From Panonychus citri (lineage: Eukaryota; Arthropoda; Arachnida; Trombidiformes; Tetranychidae): 64,000 bases of DNA. Position 1 is the stretch's first letter, and every line of letters begins with the position of its first letter. Below are positions 22,094 to 31,835 of this stretch, piece after piece. A program made the position numbers and the translations under genes. The DNA is taken from contig NW_026515465.1 of the NCBI RefSeq assembly GCF_014898815.1, positions 1 to 64,000 of the forward strand. Direction: 5' to 3'. The notes under the pieces were generated by a model. The model was not told the DNA's origin. It made no database searches and saw only the letters and a list, made by a program, of their open reading frames with translations.

Positions 22094-25000
22094 TCATTTA
22101 TTGGATTCACGGTGAATTGCATGATGTCCAAATGCATATGTTGTAACGCCATCTGGTTTCAAATAACGTTTATCATCGAAGGGATTCAAGGCTAGTTTGT
22201 TGCTTTGAATAGATGATATATCATGTTGTTGACTACGAATGTATCGCATGTCGAAGAAGAATAGTTTATGATCAAAAGTGATTCTTTATAATCATCAAGA
22301 GTGATTTTGTCTTTTAACACACTCCTCTGTACCCTTTGGCTGTTTTTGATATTGTCTTCTGAAATAATTCCATATACTTTAGGCTTAAGTGCAATAAACT
22401 CTAGAATATGTTTACCATTCATTTCGTCTTTTAGATATCCGAGTTTTTTTATTACATTCATTGTATAAATTGGAAATATGATTTTTGGATAGTCACAAAA
22501 GTCGAATATGCATTTTAAATCCATAAAATCAACATGAACATTGTCGGTTTTTATATGATATATGAAACTATCGGTATCGGTGTATAAAAGAGATATTTTA
22601 TCACGATATTTTGGTTTGAATATATCATAGTGAAGTTGATACATATGGAGCTTAGAAAAATCTAAGACCGAAAAACCTATGTATATTGGTTTATTCAACA
22701 AGCATTTTGTTCTATGTAGCTTGAAAAGGGCTTTATTTTCATCAAGAATGTAGAAACGTTGGCACATAGGACGGCGTAGTTGTTTCATAACACCATTTTT
22801 ATTAAGTTCTAAACGAACATCTGAATGTTTTCTGACATCTTCAATAGATTTTCCGTATATTGCATTAACCATGAGTTTCCAAAAGTTTTTTTCAAAAGGA
22901 GAAGAACATTGCATTCTCATTTTTGTACAAAGAACAATATAATCTTTAAGCCAGGGTTTTTGTTTGAAACAAATGATTCGGTGAATCTTTGTAACTACTA
23001 AACCTTTTTTAACATAATAATTTAAATTTTTATAGTGTACAACATATTTGGACTTTTTTAGAAAAGATGGAATCAACTTTTCACATACTGTTCGTTTCCT
23101 ACCGGTTGAAATTAAAATTTCATGTTGAGTTTCACTCAACAAATTATCGTCAATTTTTGTTTTGTCGGGAGCGAGCGGGTAGTCATTATGATCATCGTGT
23201 AGAAATGATGGATATGTTATATCAACTTCAAAAACTGTTCCTTCCTCACTTTCATGGGTTATAGTCTCTGTGACGAATCTATGATAATAATGTTTAAAAT
23301 TTTCTTCTTTAACAAAACGAAAATCTGAATAAGGCATACTCTGTTGCAATGCGAAACCGTATAAATTGTTAACATCTAGGTATGTAATATAACTATTTTC
23401 TTGTGATTTATCATAATCAGGATAATTTGGTATATTCGCTTTAGTAAATCTGGTCATTGCTGAAGAAATACCTCCTCGAATACCCTTTTCAAACATCATT
23501 ATCATGTCTAAATCTGTTAGTAAATCAATTTCGACATCTGTCTTTTTTAAAGCAGCTGACCAAGTAAGACCAGGCGAAGAAAAAAAATGTAATGGATCTA
23601 ACTGAAATTGGTTTACACTGATTGATCTGAAATTTTCAAAAACAGCTGCTAATAGAACTACATCGATTTTCTGATAAATGTCTTGAAATTGTCCGATGTT
23701 AACTACATCAAAATGTTGCCAAAGATCACACATATTTTGATAAATTTTTGGATCGAGATTTTCGAATTTTAACTTATTATAAAACGCTGATATAGGTGGT
23801 AGTGATGTTTCATTGAATCGATCAAAGCTGTCTAAATAGTCATACGGTAATCGAGCTTTCTTGCAGACAAAATTTAGATCTTTGACGTTGAATAATTGTA
23901 AAAGATATGAATTTTTTAAATCATCATTCAAGTATCCTGCAAGCTCATCTAGAGAACTAGCAAGAAAAGCATAACTATCAAGAAAACAAATATTATCAAG
24001 TTTGAATGATATATACTTTTCCATATTTTGTGGAATAATCTTAACTTTAGTAAACATTTCTTTCTCTATTGCTTTTAAGATTATGTGTGAATCAAAGTTT
24101 TTCAAGTTGTGAAATACTACTGGTATGTAATTTGGGGTAGCCATCTTCAGATTACATGGAGAATGAGCTGCCCCTCTATACTTTCCAGTAAAATGATCAT
24201 GATCCCTTACTTTAACTTCTCCTTTAATTATTTCTTTGTTGCAAATATGACAAACATCGGTAATTTCAAAGTTTTTAGTATCTTCTTCACTCATATAGAA
24301 ATCTCTTTCTCTTTCAGCAATTAAACTTAATAACGTCTTAACATCACTGATTAATGTCTTCAAGAAATGATATCCGCACTTTTCTCCTCGATAAGATCGA
24401 TAGTTTGTTATTTCATTTTTATAATTTACTATAACATAACCAAAGCCTGAAGGCTTATGTTCTTGATATTCAAAAGTTTGTCGATTCAAATCTGAATTTT
24501 TAGGACAACAAAGAGTTTCAAAATCTGCATATATGACATAAGGAAAAAATGATTGCTTATCAAAAGAGTCAAATTTCAGTTTGCTTCCTATTTCAGGTAA
24601 TAATATTCTTTGAGATTTGAATTGATAACAAGTTTGTTCATGTTTTAGTAAACTTAGTGATGATGGAAATCCATTCAAACAACTATCACAGAAATGATGA
24701 TATCGTGAGTTTTTTCACCTATAAACCGGTTGAAATTTCTTATTGGATAATAATGTTCATTGAATAACAATAAATGTACTTTTTTTGAACGTGTTATATT
24801 ACTAACATATAGAGGTATCGGGATTGTCTTGCCCCAGTCATATGTTAATGTGTAAATATTAACTGTTACATCATTTTTGCGTTCAAAATATTTGACTTTT
24901 TGCAAACTTACGAAGTTTCGAAACCCGGTGAAGTCATATTTGGAAACATATGGGGTATAATTTTTAATTCTGTTTCCATTTTTCTTCACGGGGTGTAAAC

Positions 25001-25640
25001 AAGCAAGAACACTCCACATAAAACAATCTTTTTTAACATCTAGTTGTAAGAAACAACGTTTTGCTATAAAAGATTGAGGAAGCTTCTGTTGTGAACATCC
25101 TCCCTGTAATGGTTGATATTTACCAATCCTCAACTCAATCATTTTTACCGAAAGCAAATTCCATCCACTGCCTTTATTTGTAAAGGAATCAAAGTCAATT
25201 AAAATTTCCATTGAACTTGTGTCAATAAAATCATTAAATAATTTAATTGTTGTCAGAGGTTTCAAGCTTGAATTAAACATGGATTCTATCCAAACAGTTT
25301 CATTGTTTTCTAATCTGTAAAAACAACACAATAAACCAATTTGAGCTTTGATAGCTTTAAATTGTATTAAACATTGCTCAAAAATCAATTTAATGTTTCT
25401 TTCTTCTTTTTGGAGAATTGTTTCAATATCAAATGACTTTTTCTCAACTTTTTTCATAAAAACATTCAACGTTTTATTGAAAGCATGTTTCTGTAATACA
25501 TAACTTGATGGTAAATCAAAGTTCAAATTTATACGATCGAATGTTTGCTGGCTTTTACATATTTGTTCATGAAATAATAAGTTACTAGCTTTTTTGTAAA
25601 TTTTGCGACAAAACTTACATCTTTTAGTAAATATATCCAT
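22094..25640 (-). pseudogene. PolB: Polinton protein-primed family B DNA polymerase (pPolB), two frame lesions
   Basis: Replicates the element from its ends. The ATG chosen (25640, MDIFTKRC) is preferred over one 24 bases upstream inside a TA run. The 5' part (to 24675) has a zinc-finger-like CKFC...HEQIC and the Polinton block CFMWSVLACLHPV. After a frame change near 24700 a second finger (CDSC...HEQTC) and all polymerase motifs follow: ExoI ADFETL, ExoII FHNLKNFDSH, ExoIII KIDVVLLAAV, motif A LDVNNLYGFALQQSMP, motif B KLMVNAIYGKS, motif C YTDTDSF. A second change near 22280 moves the C-terminus (NKLALNPFDDKRY) to another frame, with a stop at 22094-22096. Total about 1,180 codons, the usual size. 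Active-site residues are intact. Confidence 0.93.
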
Positions 25641-25699
25641 TTTAATATATATATATATATACATATATATATCTATATGTATATTAAAATGGATATATT
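25630..25699. repeat. 20-bp perfect inverted repeat at the polymerase start
   Basis: Arms 25630-25649 and 25680-25699 are exact reverse complements around a 30-base TA-rich loop. The left arm contains the PolB start codon (minus strand) and the right arm holds the mirrored ATGGATATATTA on the plus strand. It separates minus-strand genes from the plus-strand dUTPase side and could be an origin or a divergent promoter; unproven. Confidence 0.75.
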
Positions 25700-25914
25700 A
25701 TTATCTTTTCTTCAATGATTATTAACTGCAATGAGAACTCATCTGGTTAATACATTCATTCGAATGAAAAGTTAGAATGAAACTGTTCATAAGATGTCTT
25801 TGCTTTTATACTTTTTGATCGTCTCACTAAGTGATAAAGTTTAATTGCGAAAAAATTCTGGAAGATGGAAGATTATTTTCAAGGTAAAATAGAGCAATAA
25901 AATTCGAATAGACA

Positions 25915-26290
25915 TAAGGAAATAAAGTAAGGGAAATAAAATAATAATGTGAATAAAATAGTAAATGGAATAAGGAAATTAAATAAATGGTTCTAAATAA
26001 GGAAATGAAATAAAGAAAAGAAAATTAAATATTAAATAAGGTAATGAAATGAGGTAAAAAATAAGGTATAAAATGAAATAAAAAATAAGGTAATAAAATG
26101 AGGAAAAAAAATAAGATAATAAAATGATGGAAAAAAAATAAGGTAATATAATGAGGAAAAAATAAGGTAATAAAATGATGGAAAAAATAAGGTAATATAA
26201 TGAGGAAAAAATAAGGTAATAAAATGAAGTAAAAAATAGGATTAAAAAAATAAGATAAAGAATAAGGAAAATCAAAAAAAGGAAATAAAT
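25915..26290. repeat. Degenerate A-rich short tandem repeat
   Basis: About 370 bases made of variants of AATAAGGTAATAAAATGAGG with A runs, units of roughly 20-25 bases. It lies between PolB and dUTPase. The open frame on the minus strand here is a low-complexity Ile/Leu/Tyr/Phe string and not a gene. Confidence 0.7.
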
Positions 26291-26460
26291 GTTTTATAAC
26301 TCAAGAATTTAAATTAAAAAATAGAGATTATCTGTCAGTCATTTTATCTTCGGTAGAAAAAATAAAAAAATATCAAGATCAGGGAGGTATAAAAGAATGA
26401 TTCAAAAAGGTTTTTAAATCACTGTTATTAAAATTCTTATTACAATCAGTTGAACCGAAA

Positions 26461-27378
26461 ATGTTTCTTTCTTCTCCACCTTCATCTTCTAGTCAAAATT
26501 TAAAGTGTGAAAAAAGTCCTATACGTTACATAAAGTTCAGTTCCTTGGCCATTTTACCGCAAAAAGGAAGTTATGGAGCAGCTGGATTCGATCTTTTCTC
26601 TGCTGAGTGTATGACGATTCCACCTGGACAAAGACGTTTAGTTTCAACAGACATTGGCATTGATTTCACCACGAATTTAGACTATTTTGGACGTTTAGCT
26701 GCACGATCGAACTTAGCCATACTAGGGATCGACGTTGGTGCTGGTATAATCGATTCGGATTATCAAGGTATTATTAAAGTCTTGATTATTAATAACTCTG
26801 CTTTGCCTTTTACAATTAAGTTAGCAGATCGTTTTGCGCAAATTATATTTTGTAAAATATGGCCGTGTCTGGGATTGAAAGAATACGACAAAAGCTATGA
26901 CGAACTCAACACCATTTTCCCTATTGAACTCGAAAATGATACCGACGAAAAAAGCATCTTGGTATCACGAAAGGCTAGATACATTAAGCTACCTGAGTTG
27001 GCTAGTAAAAACGCTGCTTCTTATAATCTTTTCGCACCAAAAGATATAATTTTAGAACCTTCAATTCGTACTATAGTTTGGACTGGAATAAGCTTTGACT
27101 TTAGACCAAATGCTTATGGATTTATCACAGGAAGACGATCGTTTACAATTGATGGAATTGATACGTCAGAAAATGTTGTGGAAAATAGTTTATTCAAAGA
27201 GCTGAAATTACATCTGACTAACACGACTAAGACGCCTGTTTTGATAAGTGCTGGTGAGAGGATAGCTAGAGTCACATTTTGCGAAGTATATAATGCTTAT
27301 GAGCTTTCTTCTTGTGATCTATTTTTGCTGAAAACTGGAAGAGGAACCGCAGGATTTGGTTCAACTGGAATAAATTAA
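26461..27378 (+). CDS. Double-domain dUTPase of the Polinton
   Basis: Intact 305-aa frame, ATG at 26461. dUTPase hydrolyses dUTP to dUMP and keeps uracil out of newly made DNA. Domain 1 (about 21-140) has motif 1 GAAGFDLF (39-46), motif 2 in RLAARSNLA (78-86), motif 3 GAGIIDSDYQG (93-103) and motif 4 ADRFAQIIF (122-130). Domain 2 (about 172-278) aligns with domain 1 throughout, but its motif 1 is NAASYNLF and the catalytic-Asp position in motif 3 reads VVENSLF. The Gly-rich motif 5 (GRGTAGFGSTG, 293-303) occurs only once, at the end of domain 2. Normal trimeric enzymes are about 150 aa. The doubling suggests a pseudo-oligomeric enzyme. It is the only clear plus-strand gene in the element. Confidence 0.92.
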   Translation: MFLSSPPSSSSQNLKCEKSPIRYIKFSSLAILPQKGSYGAAGFDLFSAECMTIPPGQRRLVSTDIGIDFTTNLDYFGRLAARSNLAILGIDVGAGIIDSDYQGIIKVLIINNSALPFTIKLADRFAQIIFCKIWPCLGLKEYDKSYDELNTIFPIELENDTDEKSILVSRKARYIKLPELASKNAASYNLFAPKDIILEPSIRTIVWTGISFDFRPNAYGFITGRRSFTIDGIDTSENVVENSLFKELKLHLTNTTKTPVLISAGERIARVTFCEVYNAYELSSCDLFLLKTGRGTAGFGSTGIN

Positions 27379-27521
27379 AATTTTGGATAGTTTCGAAGGA
27401 TAAATTAGTTTGTTCTGATTTAAACTAAATATATAAAATAGATTTAGACAATAACTTTGATTAATTAAAAAAATAACATTAGATTTTAAAATATTAATAA
27501 TATCTACATCTTATATGACAT

Positions 27522-28007
27522 TTATTGTAAAACTCTATTTGTGTTATGATAACAATAAATTTTTCGACAAGAAATATTCTTAACTAAGACTATGCATAAT
27601 ACTTCAAAATTCATACATTTATTCTTTTTAATCGGGACAATCTTGATATCCGAACACAAGGCATTAAAATCATCAACAATGAATTTGAAATCTTCAAATG
27701 GTTCATCCATATTTGACTCGTTGTAATGCGTAATGAAGATTTCGAATAAACGAGCAGCTGAAACAAGAAGACCAGTGACCTTTTTACCATCAATGTTACG
27801 ACTGGCCTCACATCGAACTTTCAAATATTCCAGCATTGCTTCGTAAGTGTTACTCTTTTTCAATAAAAATTCCTTAACAGAGGCTGGAGCAGGACGTGAC
27901 ATTTTTTGATTTATTTTCCAACGATTTATCATGAATTTATTGAAATAATCATTCAGTTTTTTAGGGTTGGATCTCATGTACGATATTTTTTCATAAATTG
28001 AAGTCAT
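27522..28007 (-). CDS. Hypothetical Polinton protein, 161 aa
   Basis: Open frame with ATG at 28007. Not recognised. A helical, mixed-charge N-terminal two thirds (KKLNDYFNKFMINRWKINQK, TYEAMLEYLKVRCEASRNID, GLLVSAARLFEIFITHYNES) suggests a small alpha-helical protein. The last 30 residues are Cys/Ile-rich and may be a run-on after a lost stop. No transmembrane segment is obvious. It lies convergent to the dUTPase gene, 143 bases beyond its stop. Confidence 0.5.
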   Translation of the reverse strand: MTSIYEKISYMRSNPKKLNDYFNKFMINRWKINQKMSRPAPASVKEFLLKKSNTYEAMLEYLKVRCEASRNIDGKKVTGLLVSAARLFEIFITHYNESNMDEPFEDFKFIVDDFNALCSDIKIVPIKKNKCMNFEVLCIVLVKNISCRKIYCYHNTNRVLQ

Positions 28008-28152
28008 CTGAAAAGATAAGAAAAAATCAAAAATTATTTTAAAACGTTAAAACAAAGGTTGGGTGAATAAATCATTTGGCTATTAAACCAGTTAAATGTT
28101 CAGAAAATCGAGACAAAATTTTTTGAATGCTTATTAGTTTATTCGTCTACAT

Positions 28153-28779
28153 CTAAACAAAAGTGATACATTTACTAATTTTTGAAAAAAAACCTAAAAC
28201 ATCTAATCTCTGATAAACAAAAAAAGTTTTCTTAATAGTTCCATTGAGCGTTAATCCAGTCAACCAATTCATCATTCTTGCCATGTCGCATAGGTTTTTT
28301 GTAACCATGATACAAATTTCGGTATATCCGCTTTCAACATCTCGCCACCATACGCTGAGACCTGATGCTTCCGTCTTTCAACCAATATTTTCTAATTTTA
28401 CCTGTCCTGATACCACTATAAGTTGAGCTTGTGAAGAAAACCAGATTGTCCGAAACTCTGAATTGATTTTGAACATTGAAATCAGATGAAGGTCGCTTAT
28501 TACGATTTCCTGGTATATTGAAAAGATCCATTTCCATTGCCGCAACTGTTTCATTTCTACGATTTCTTTTTCCGCTGGAAGCAGATGATGTGGTACTACC
28601 ATCCGTTTCGAGTCATCATCTCGCATTTCCTCATCAATTTTACGTTTCATTTCTGTCTCTTTAACAACTTTCGGTAGATCAATAGAAATTTCAATATCTT
28701 CATCTTGAGGTGGTTTTCTTAGCGATACGCTTTTGACCTTTTGCTTAGTTGAAGTTGATGGTAGCATAACTTGAGCCAT
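28153..28779 (-). pseudogene. Polinton ORF with possible PC4-like DNA-binding domain, frame-shifted
   Basis: From the ATG at 28779 the frame reads MAQVMLPSTSTK, a charged linker with KxKRKIDEEMRDDDSKR, then shifts near 28530 to FNVQNQFRVSDNLVFFTSS, followed by GIRTGKIRKYWLKDG, and shifts again near 28365 to GLSVWWRDVESGYTEI; the last frame stays open to 28153. The order beta strands, IRKYW-x-KDG, then a G-(I/L)-(S/A)-L-x-x-W segment resembles the PC4 (p15) coactivator domain, which binds single-stranded DNA. The resemblance is from memory and weak; an unrelated small beta protein is equally possible. The boundaries of the last segment are uncertain. Confidence 0.4.
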
Positions 28780-28965
28780 TCTAGTCAACAAGACGAAAAA
28801 ATCTTATTTTGGGTTGAATTGAATTACATTGCAATTAACCGCTTAATGGAATAAAATAAGAAATAACAATAGTAACTAATTAAAAAAAACCTAAATAGAG
28901 TAAATGAAGACATAAAGAAAAACTAAAATTTCCATGAAATTCCTTAATATCAGTTGTCATATGGA

Positions 28966-29295
28966 CTATTTTGGAGGATTGCTTATCAGCTGGATAATTC
29001 TAACTTTTTTATCTTTATTTTTATCCTTAGCATCTTTGTCTTTGTTTTCGGGAATTTTTGGAAGACCAACCCATTCGTCAGTTCCACCATTATTATCCTT
29101 TGATAAGTTTAAAGGTTTCATGTCTTCTTTTAATGTTATGTATAAATTGAAAAGCTGATCAGTTGTGATGCCCGAATGAACCAATTTGGTCATCATTTTT
29201 ATTTGTTCAAGTTCGTACTTGTAGACAGTTTCATTATTCTCAGGATTTGATTTCAAATAATCCTTTTTAGGGTCCACTTTGTTCGGTTCAACCAT
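28966..29295 (-). CDS. Hypothetical Polinton protein, 109 aa, lysine-rich tail
   Basis: Open frame with ATG at 29295. Not recognised. A short helical region (TVYKYELEQIKMMTKLVHSG, then ITTDQLFNLYITLKEDM) is followed by a Lys/Asp-rich stretch (KDKDAKDKNKDKK) and VRIIQLISNPPK. The composition is coding-like rather than random. It is the last ORF before the tandem array. Confidence 0.4.
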   Translation of the reverse strand: MVEPNKVDPKKDYLKSNPENNETVYKYELEQIKMMTKLVHSGITTDQLFNLYITLKEDMKPLNLSKDNNGGTDEWVGLPKIPENKDKDAKDKNKDKKVRIIQLISNPPK

Positions 29296-29349
29296 TTCTT
29301 AAATAATAAAAGCAAAAATAAACTATATAGCTCTAATGAGAAAATTCTA

Positions 29350-31153
29350 AAGAAATTCTGATAAATTATCATTGAGATCATTAACTGAGAATGTTCATAG
29401 AAAACTCATGACTAGAACGGAAAAGTTCTGATAAATTATCATTGAGATCATAAACTGAAAGAATTTTCAAAGAAAACTCATCAAAAGAACTGAAAAGTTC
29501 TGATAAATTATCATTGAGATCATAAACTGAAAGAATTTTCAAAGAAAACTCATCAAAAGAACTGAAAAGTTCTGATAAATTATCATTGAGATCATAAACT
29601 GAAAGAATTTTCAAAGAAAACTCATGACTAGAACTGAAAAGTTCTGATAAATTATCATTGAGATCATAAACTGAAAGAATTTTCAAGAAAACTCATCAAA
29701 AGAACTGAAAAGTTCTGATAAATTATCATTGAGATCATAAACTGAAGAATTTTCAAAGAAAACTCATCAAAAGAACTGAAAAGTTCTGATAAATTATCAT
29801 TGAGATCATAAACTGAAAGAATTTTCAAAGAAAACTCATCAAAAGAACTGAAAAGTTCTGATAAATTATCATTGAGATTATAAACTGAAAGAATTTTCAA
29901 AGAAAACTCATCACTAGAACTGAAAAGTTCTGATAAATTATCATTGAGATCATAAACTGAAAGAATTTTCAAAGAAAACTCATCACTAGAACTGAAAAGT
30001 TCTGATAAATTATCATTGAGATCATAAACTGAAAATTTTCAAAGAAAACTCATCACTAGAACTGAAAAGTTCTGATAAATTATCATTGAGATCATAAACT
30101 GAAAGAATTTTCAAAGAAAACTCATGACTAGTAGAAAGTTCTGATAAATTATCATTGAGATCATAAACTGAAAGAATTTTCAAAGAAAACTCATCAAAAG
30201 AACTGAAAAGTTCTGATAAATTATCATTGAGATCATAAACTGAAAGAATTTTCAAAACTCATCAAAGAGAACTGAAAAGTTCTGATAAATTATCATTGAG
30301 ATTATAAACTGAAAATTTTCAAAGAAAACTCATCACTAGAACTGAAAAGTTCTGATAAATTATCATTGAGATCATAAACTGAAAGAATTTTCAAAGAAAA
30401 CTCATCACTAGAACTGAAAAGTTCTGATAAATTATCATTGAGATCATAAACTGAAAGAATTTTCAAAACTCATCACTAGAACTGAAAAGTTCTGATAAAT
30501 TATCATTGAGATCATAAACTGAAAGAATTTTCAAAACTCATCACTAGAACTGAAAAGTTCTGATAAATTATCATTGAGATCATAAACTGAAAATTTTCAA
30601 AGAAAACTCATGACTAGAACGGAAAAGTTCTGATAAATTATCATTGAGATCATAAACTGAAAGAATTTTCAAAACTCATCAAAAGAACTGAAAAGTTCTG
30701 ATAAATTATCATTGAGATCATAAACTGAAAGAATTTTCAAAGAAAACTCATCAAAAGAACTGAAAAGTTCTGATAAATTATCATTGAGATTATAAACTGA
30801 AAGAATTTTCAAAGAAAACTCATCACTAGAACTGAAAAGTTCTGATAAATTATCATTGAGATCATAAACTGAAAGAATTTTCAAAGAAAACTCATCACTA
30901 GAACTGAAAAGTTCTGATAAATTATCATTGAGATCATAAACTGAAAGATTTTCAAAGAAAACTCATCACTAGAACTGAAAAGTTCTGATAAATTATCATT
31001 GAGATCATAAACTGAAAGAATTTTCAAAACTCATCAAAAGAACTGAAAAGTTCTGATAAATTATCATTGAGATCATAAACTGAAAAATTTTCAAAACTCA
31101 TCAAAAGAACTGAAAAGTTCTGATAAATTATCATTGAGATCATAAACTGAAGA
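29350..31153. repeat. Tandem array, about 26 copies of a ~72-bp unit, inside the Polinton
   Basis: The core TTCTGATAAATTATCATTGA recurs about 26 times at 66-74 base spacing. A full unit is 72 bp, an exact multiple of three; on the minus strand complete units translate to a 24-residue repeat including LKILSVYDLNDN. Units differ by two-base (CTGAAAGAA/CTGAAAA) and four-base (CAAAGAAAAC/CAAAAC) deletions and by three alternative linkers (CATCAAAAG, CATCACTAG, CATGACTAG). The open frames at 29381-29686, 29664-29972, 30022-30255 and 30669-30884 are segments between these frame-breaking deletions. Units are near-identical, which implies recent amplification or homogenisation. Confidence 0.95.
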
Positions 31154-31775
31154 ATTTCATTCCAAACTCTTCAATCTAGCTTAAGATAACTTTCTTCCTT
31201 ACTTTTATCGTTGATGGATTATTGGATAACGTTATCGATAACCAGGTGTAAAAAAAACCAATGATGAAAGCACAATAAGCTGGCACAAAGGGAAAAATAA
31301 TCAAACAAAAATGATTAGAATTATTATACATAATAATCTATTGATTATTGAATTCAAACTATACTTACATTTTAATTCAGATTGAATCTCATGTAAAAGA
31401 AAGAACTCAATGAATTCAAACTTTGATCAATTAATATCGTTCTTTTCTGTTTGGTTATCAAACTTCGAATGATAATTTTCAATTTTCAGTTTCGTATTTA
31501 TACAAATCGGTATATGATTTAATTACTCAGGAAATTTAATCTAAATTGAAATTAATTCGATCGTAAAATGTGAAGTTCAGTATATTTCAATATAAAACTT
31601 GAGGAAAAATCTTTAAATTGAATATTAAGTTTAATATTTACATTTAATCAATTTCATTTATCATAAATGAATCGTAAAAATTATGATTTAATAGTTAATC
31701 TAATATAAAATATTATGATTAAATGAATATAAAATTATTAAATTCATTTATTTCCTCAAATAATAACACTCATGA
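31154..31775. other. AT-rich right arm of the Polinton, no gene seen
   Basis: No coding frame and no clear repeat between the array and the right terminal repeat; mixed A/T words such as ATTTAATCATAA. Confidence 0.5.
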
Positions 31776-31829
31776 AACTGCTGAGCTTTGGCTCATGAAA
31801 TGAGCCAAAGCCAGCAGTTTATTACTACT
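31776..31829. repeat. Polinton right terminal inverted repeat (54 bp)
   Basis: Reverse complement of 14304-14357, ending CT at the junction with the CTCATA duplication. It contains the same internal hairpin (31776-31819). Confidence 0.95.
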
Positions 31830-31835
31830 CTCATA
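31830..31835. repeat. Target-site duplication, right copy (CTCATA)
   Basis: Identical to 14298-14303; also codes for the last two codons of the GRXCR-like exon 1 fragment on the minus strand. Confidence 0.95.

Larger units (their letters stand above)
14304..31829 (-). mobile_element. Polinton/Maverick self-synthesising DNA element, 17,526 bp
   Basis: Defined by identical 54-bp terminal inverted repeats starting 5'-AG and a perfect 6-bp target duplication. It contains the full hallmark set: protein-primed PolB, chromodomain integrase of retroviral type, FtsK/A32-like ATPase, adenain-like protease, major capsid and penton-like minor capsid. Ten minus-strand genes are packed from 25640 to 14389 with overlaps or very short gaps. 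A dUTPase is on the plus strand, and the right third has unknown ORFs and a tandem array. Polintons are both transposons and relatives of adenoviruses, virophages and adintoviruses; the capsid genes suggest virion capacity in ancestors. Six of the genes have frame lesions, so this copy as written is not autonomous. The strand given is that of most genes. Confidence 0.97.

Noticed and set aside
25979..26275. 98-aa minus-strand protein of Ile/Leu/Tyr/Phe
   Set aside because: A direct read-out of an A-rich degenerate tandem repeat; no signal peptide logic and no codon diversity.
29381..30884. Several separate 71-102 aa genes in the repeat array
   Set aside because: They are translations of the same 72-bp repeat between frame-breaking deletions and begin at non-ATG codons.
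31770..31829. Use of cryptic splice sites in the Polinton ends to restore the GRXCR-like frame
   Set aside because: GT (14306 region complement) and CAG sites exist within the repeats, but every combination I tried brings a stop codon just after the junction.
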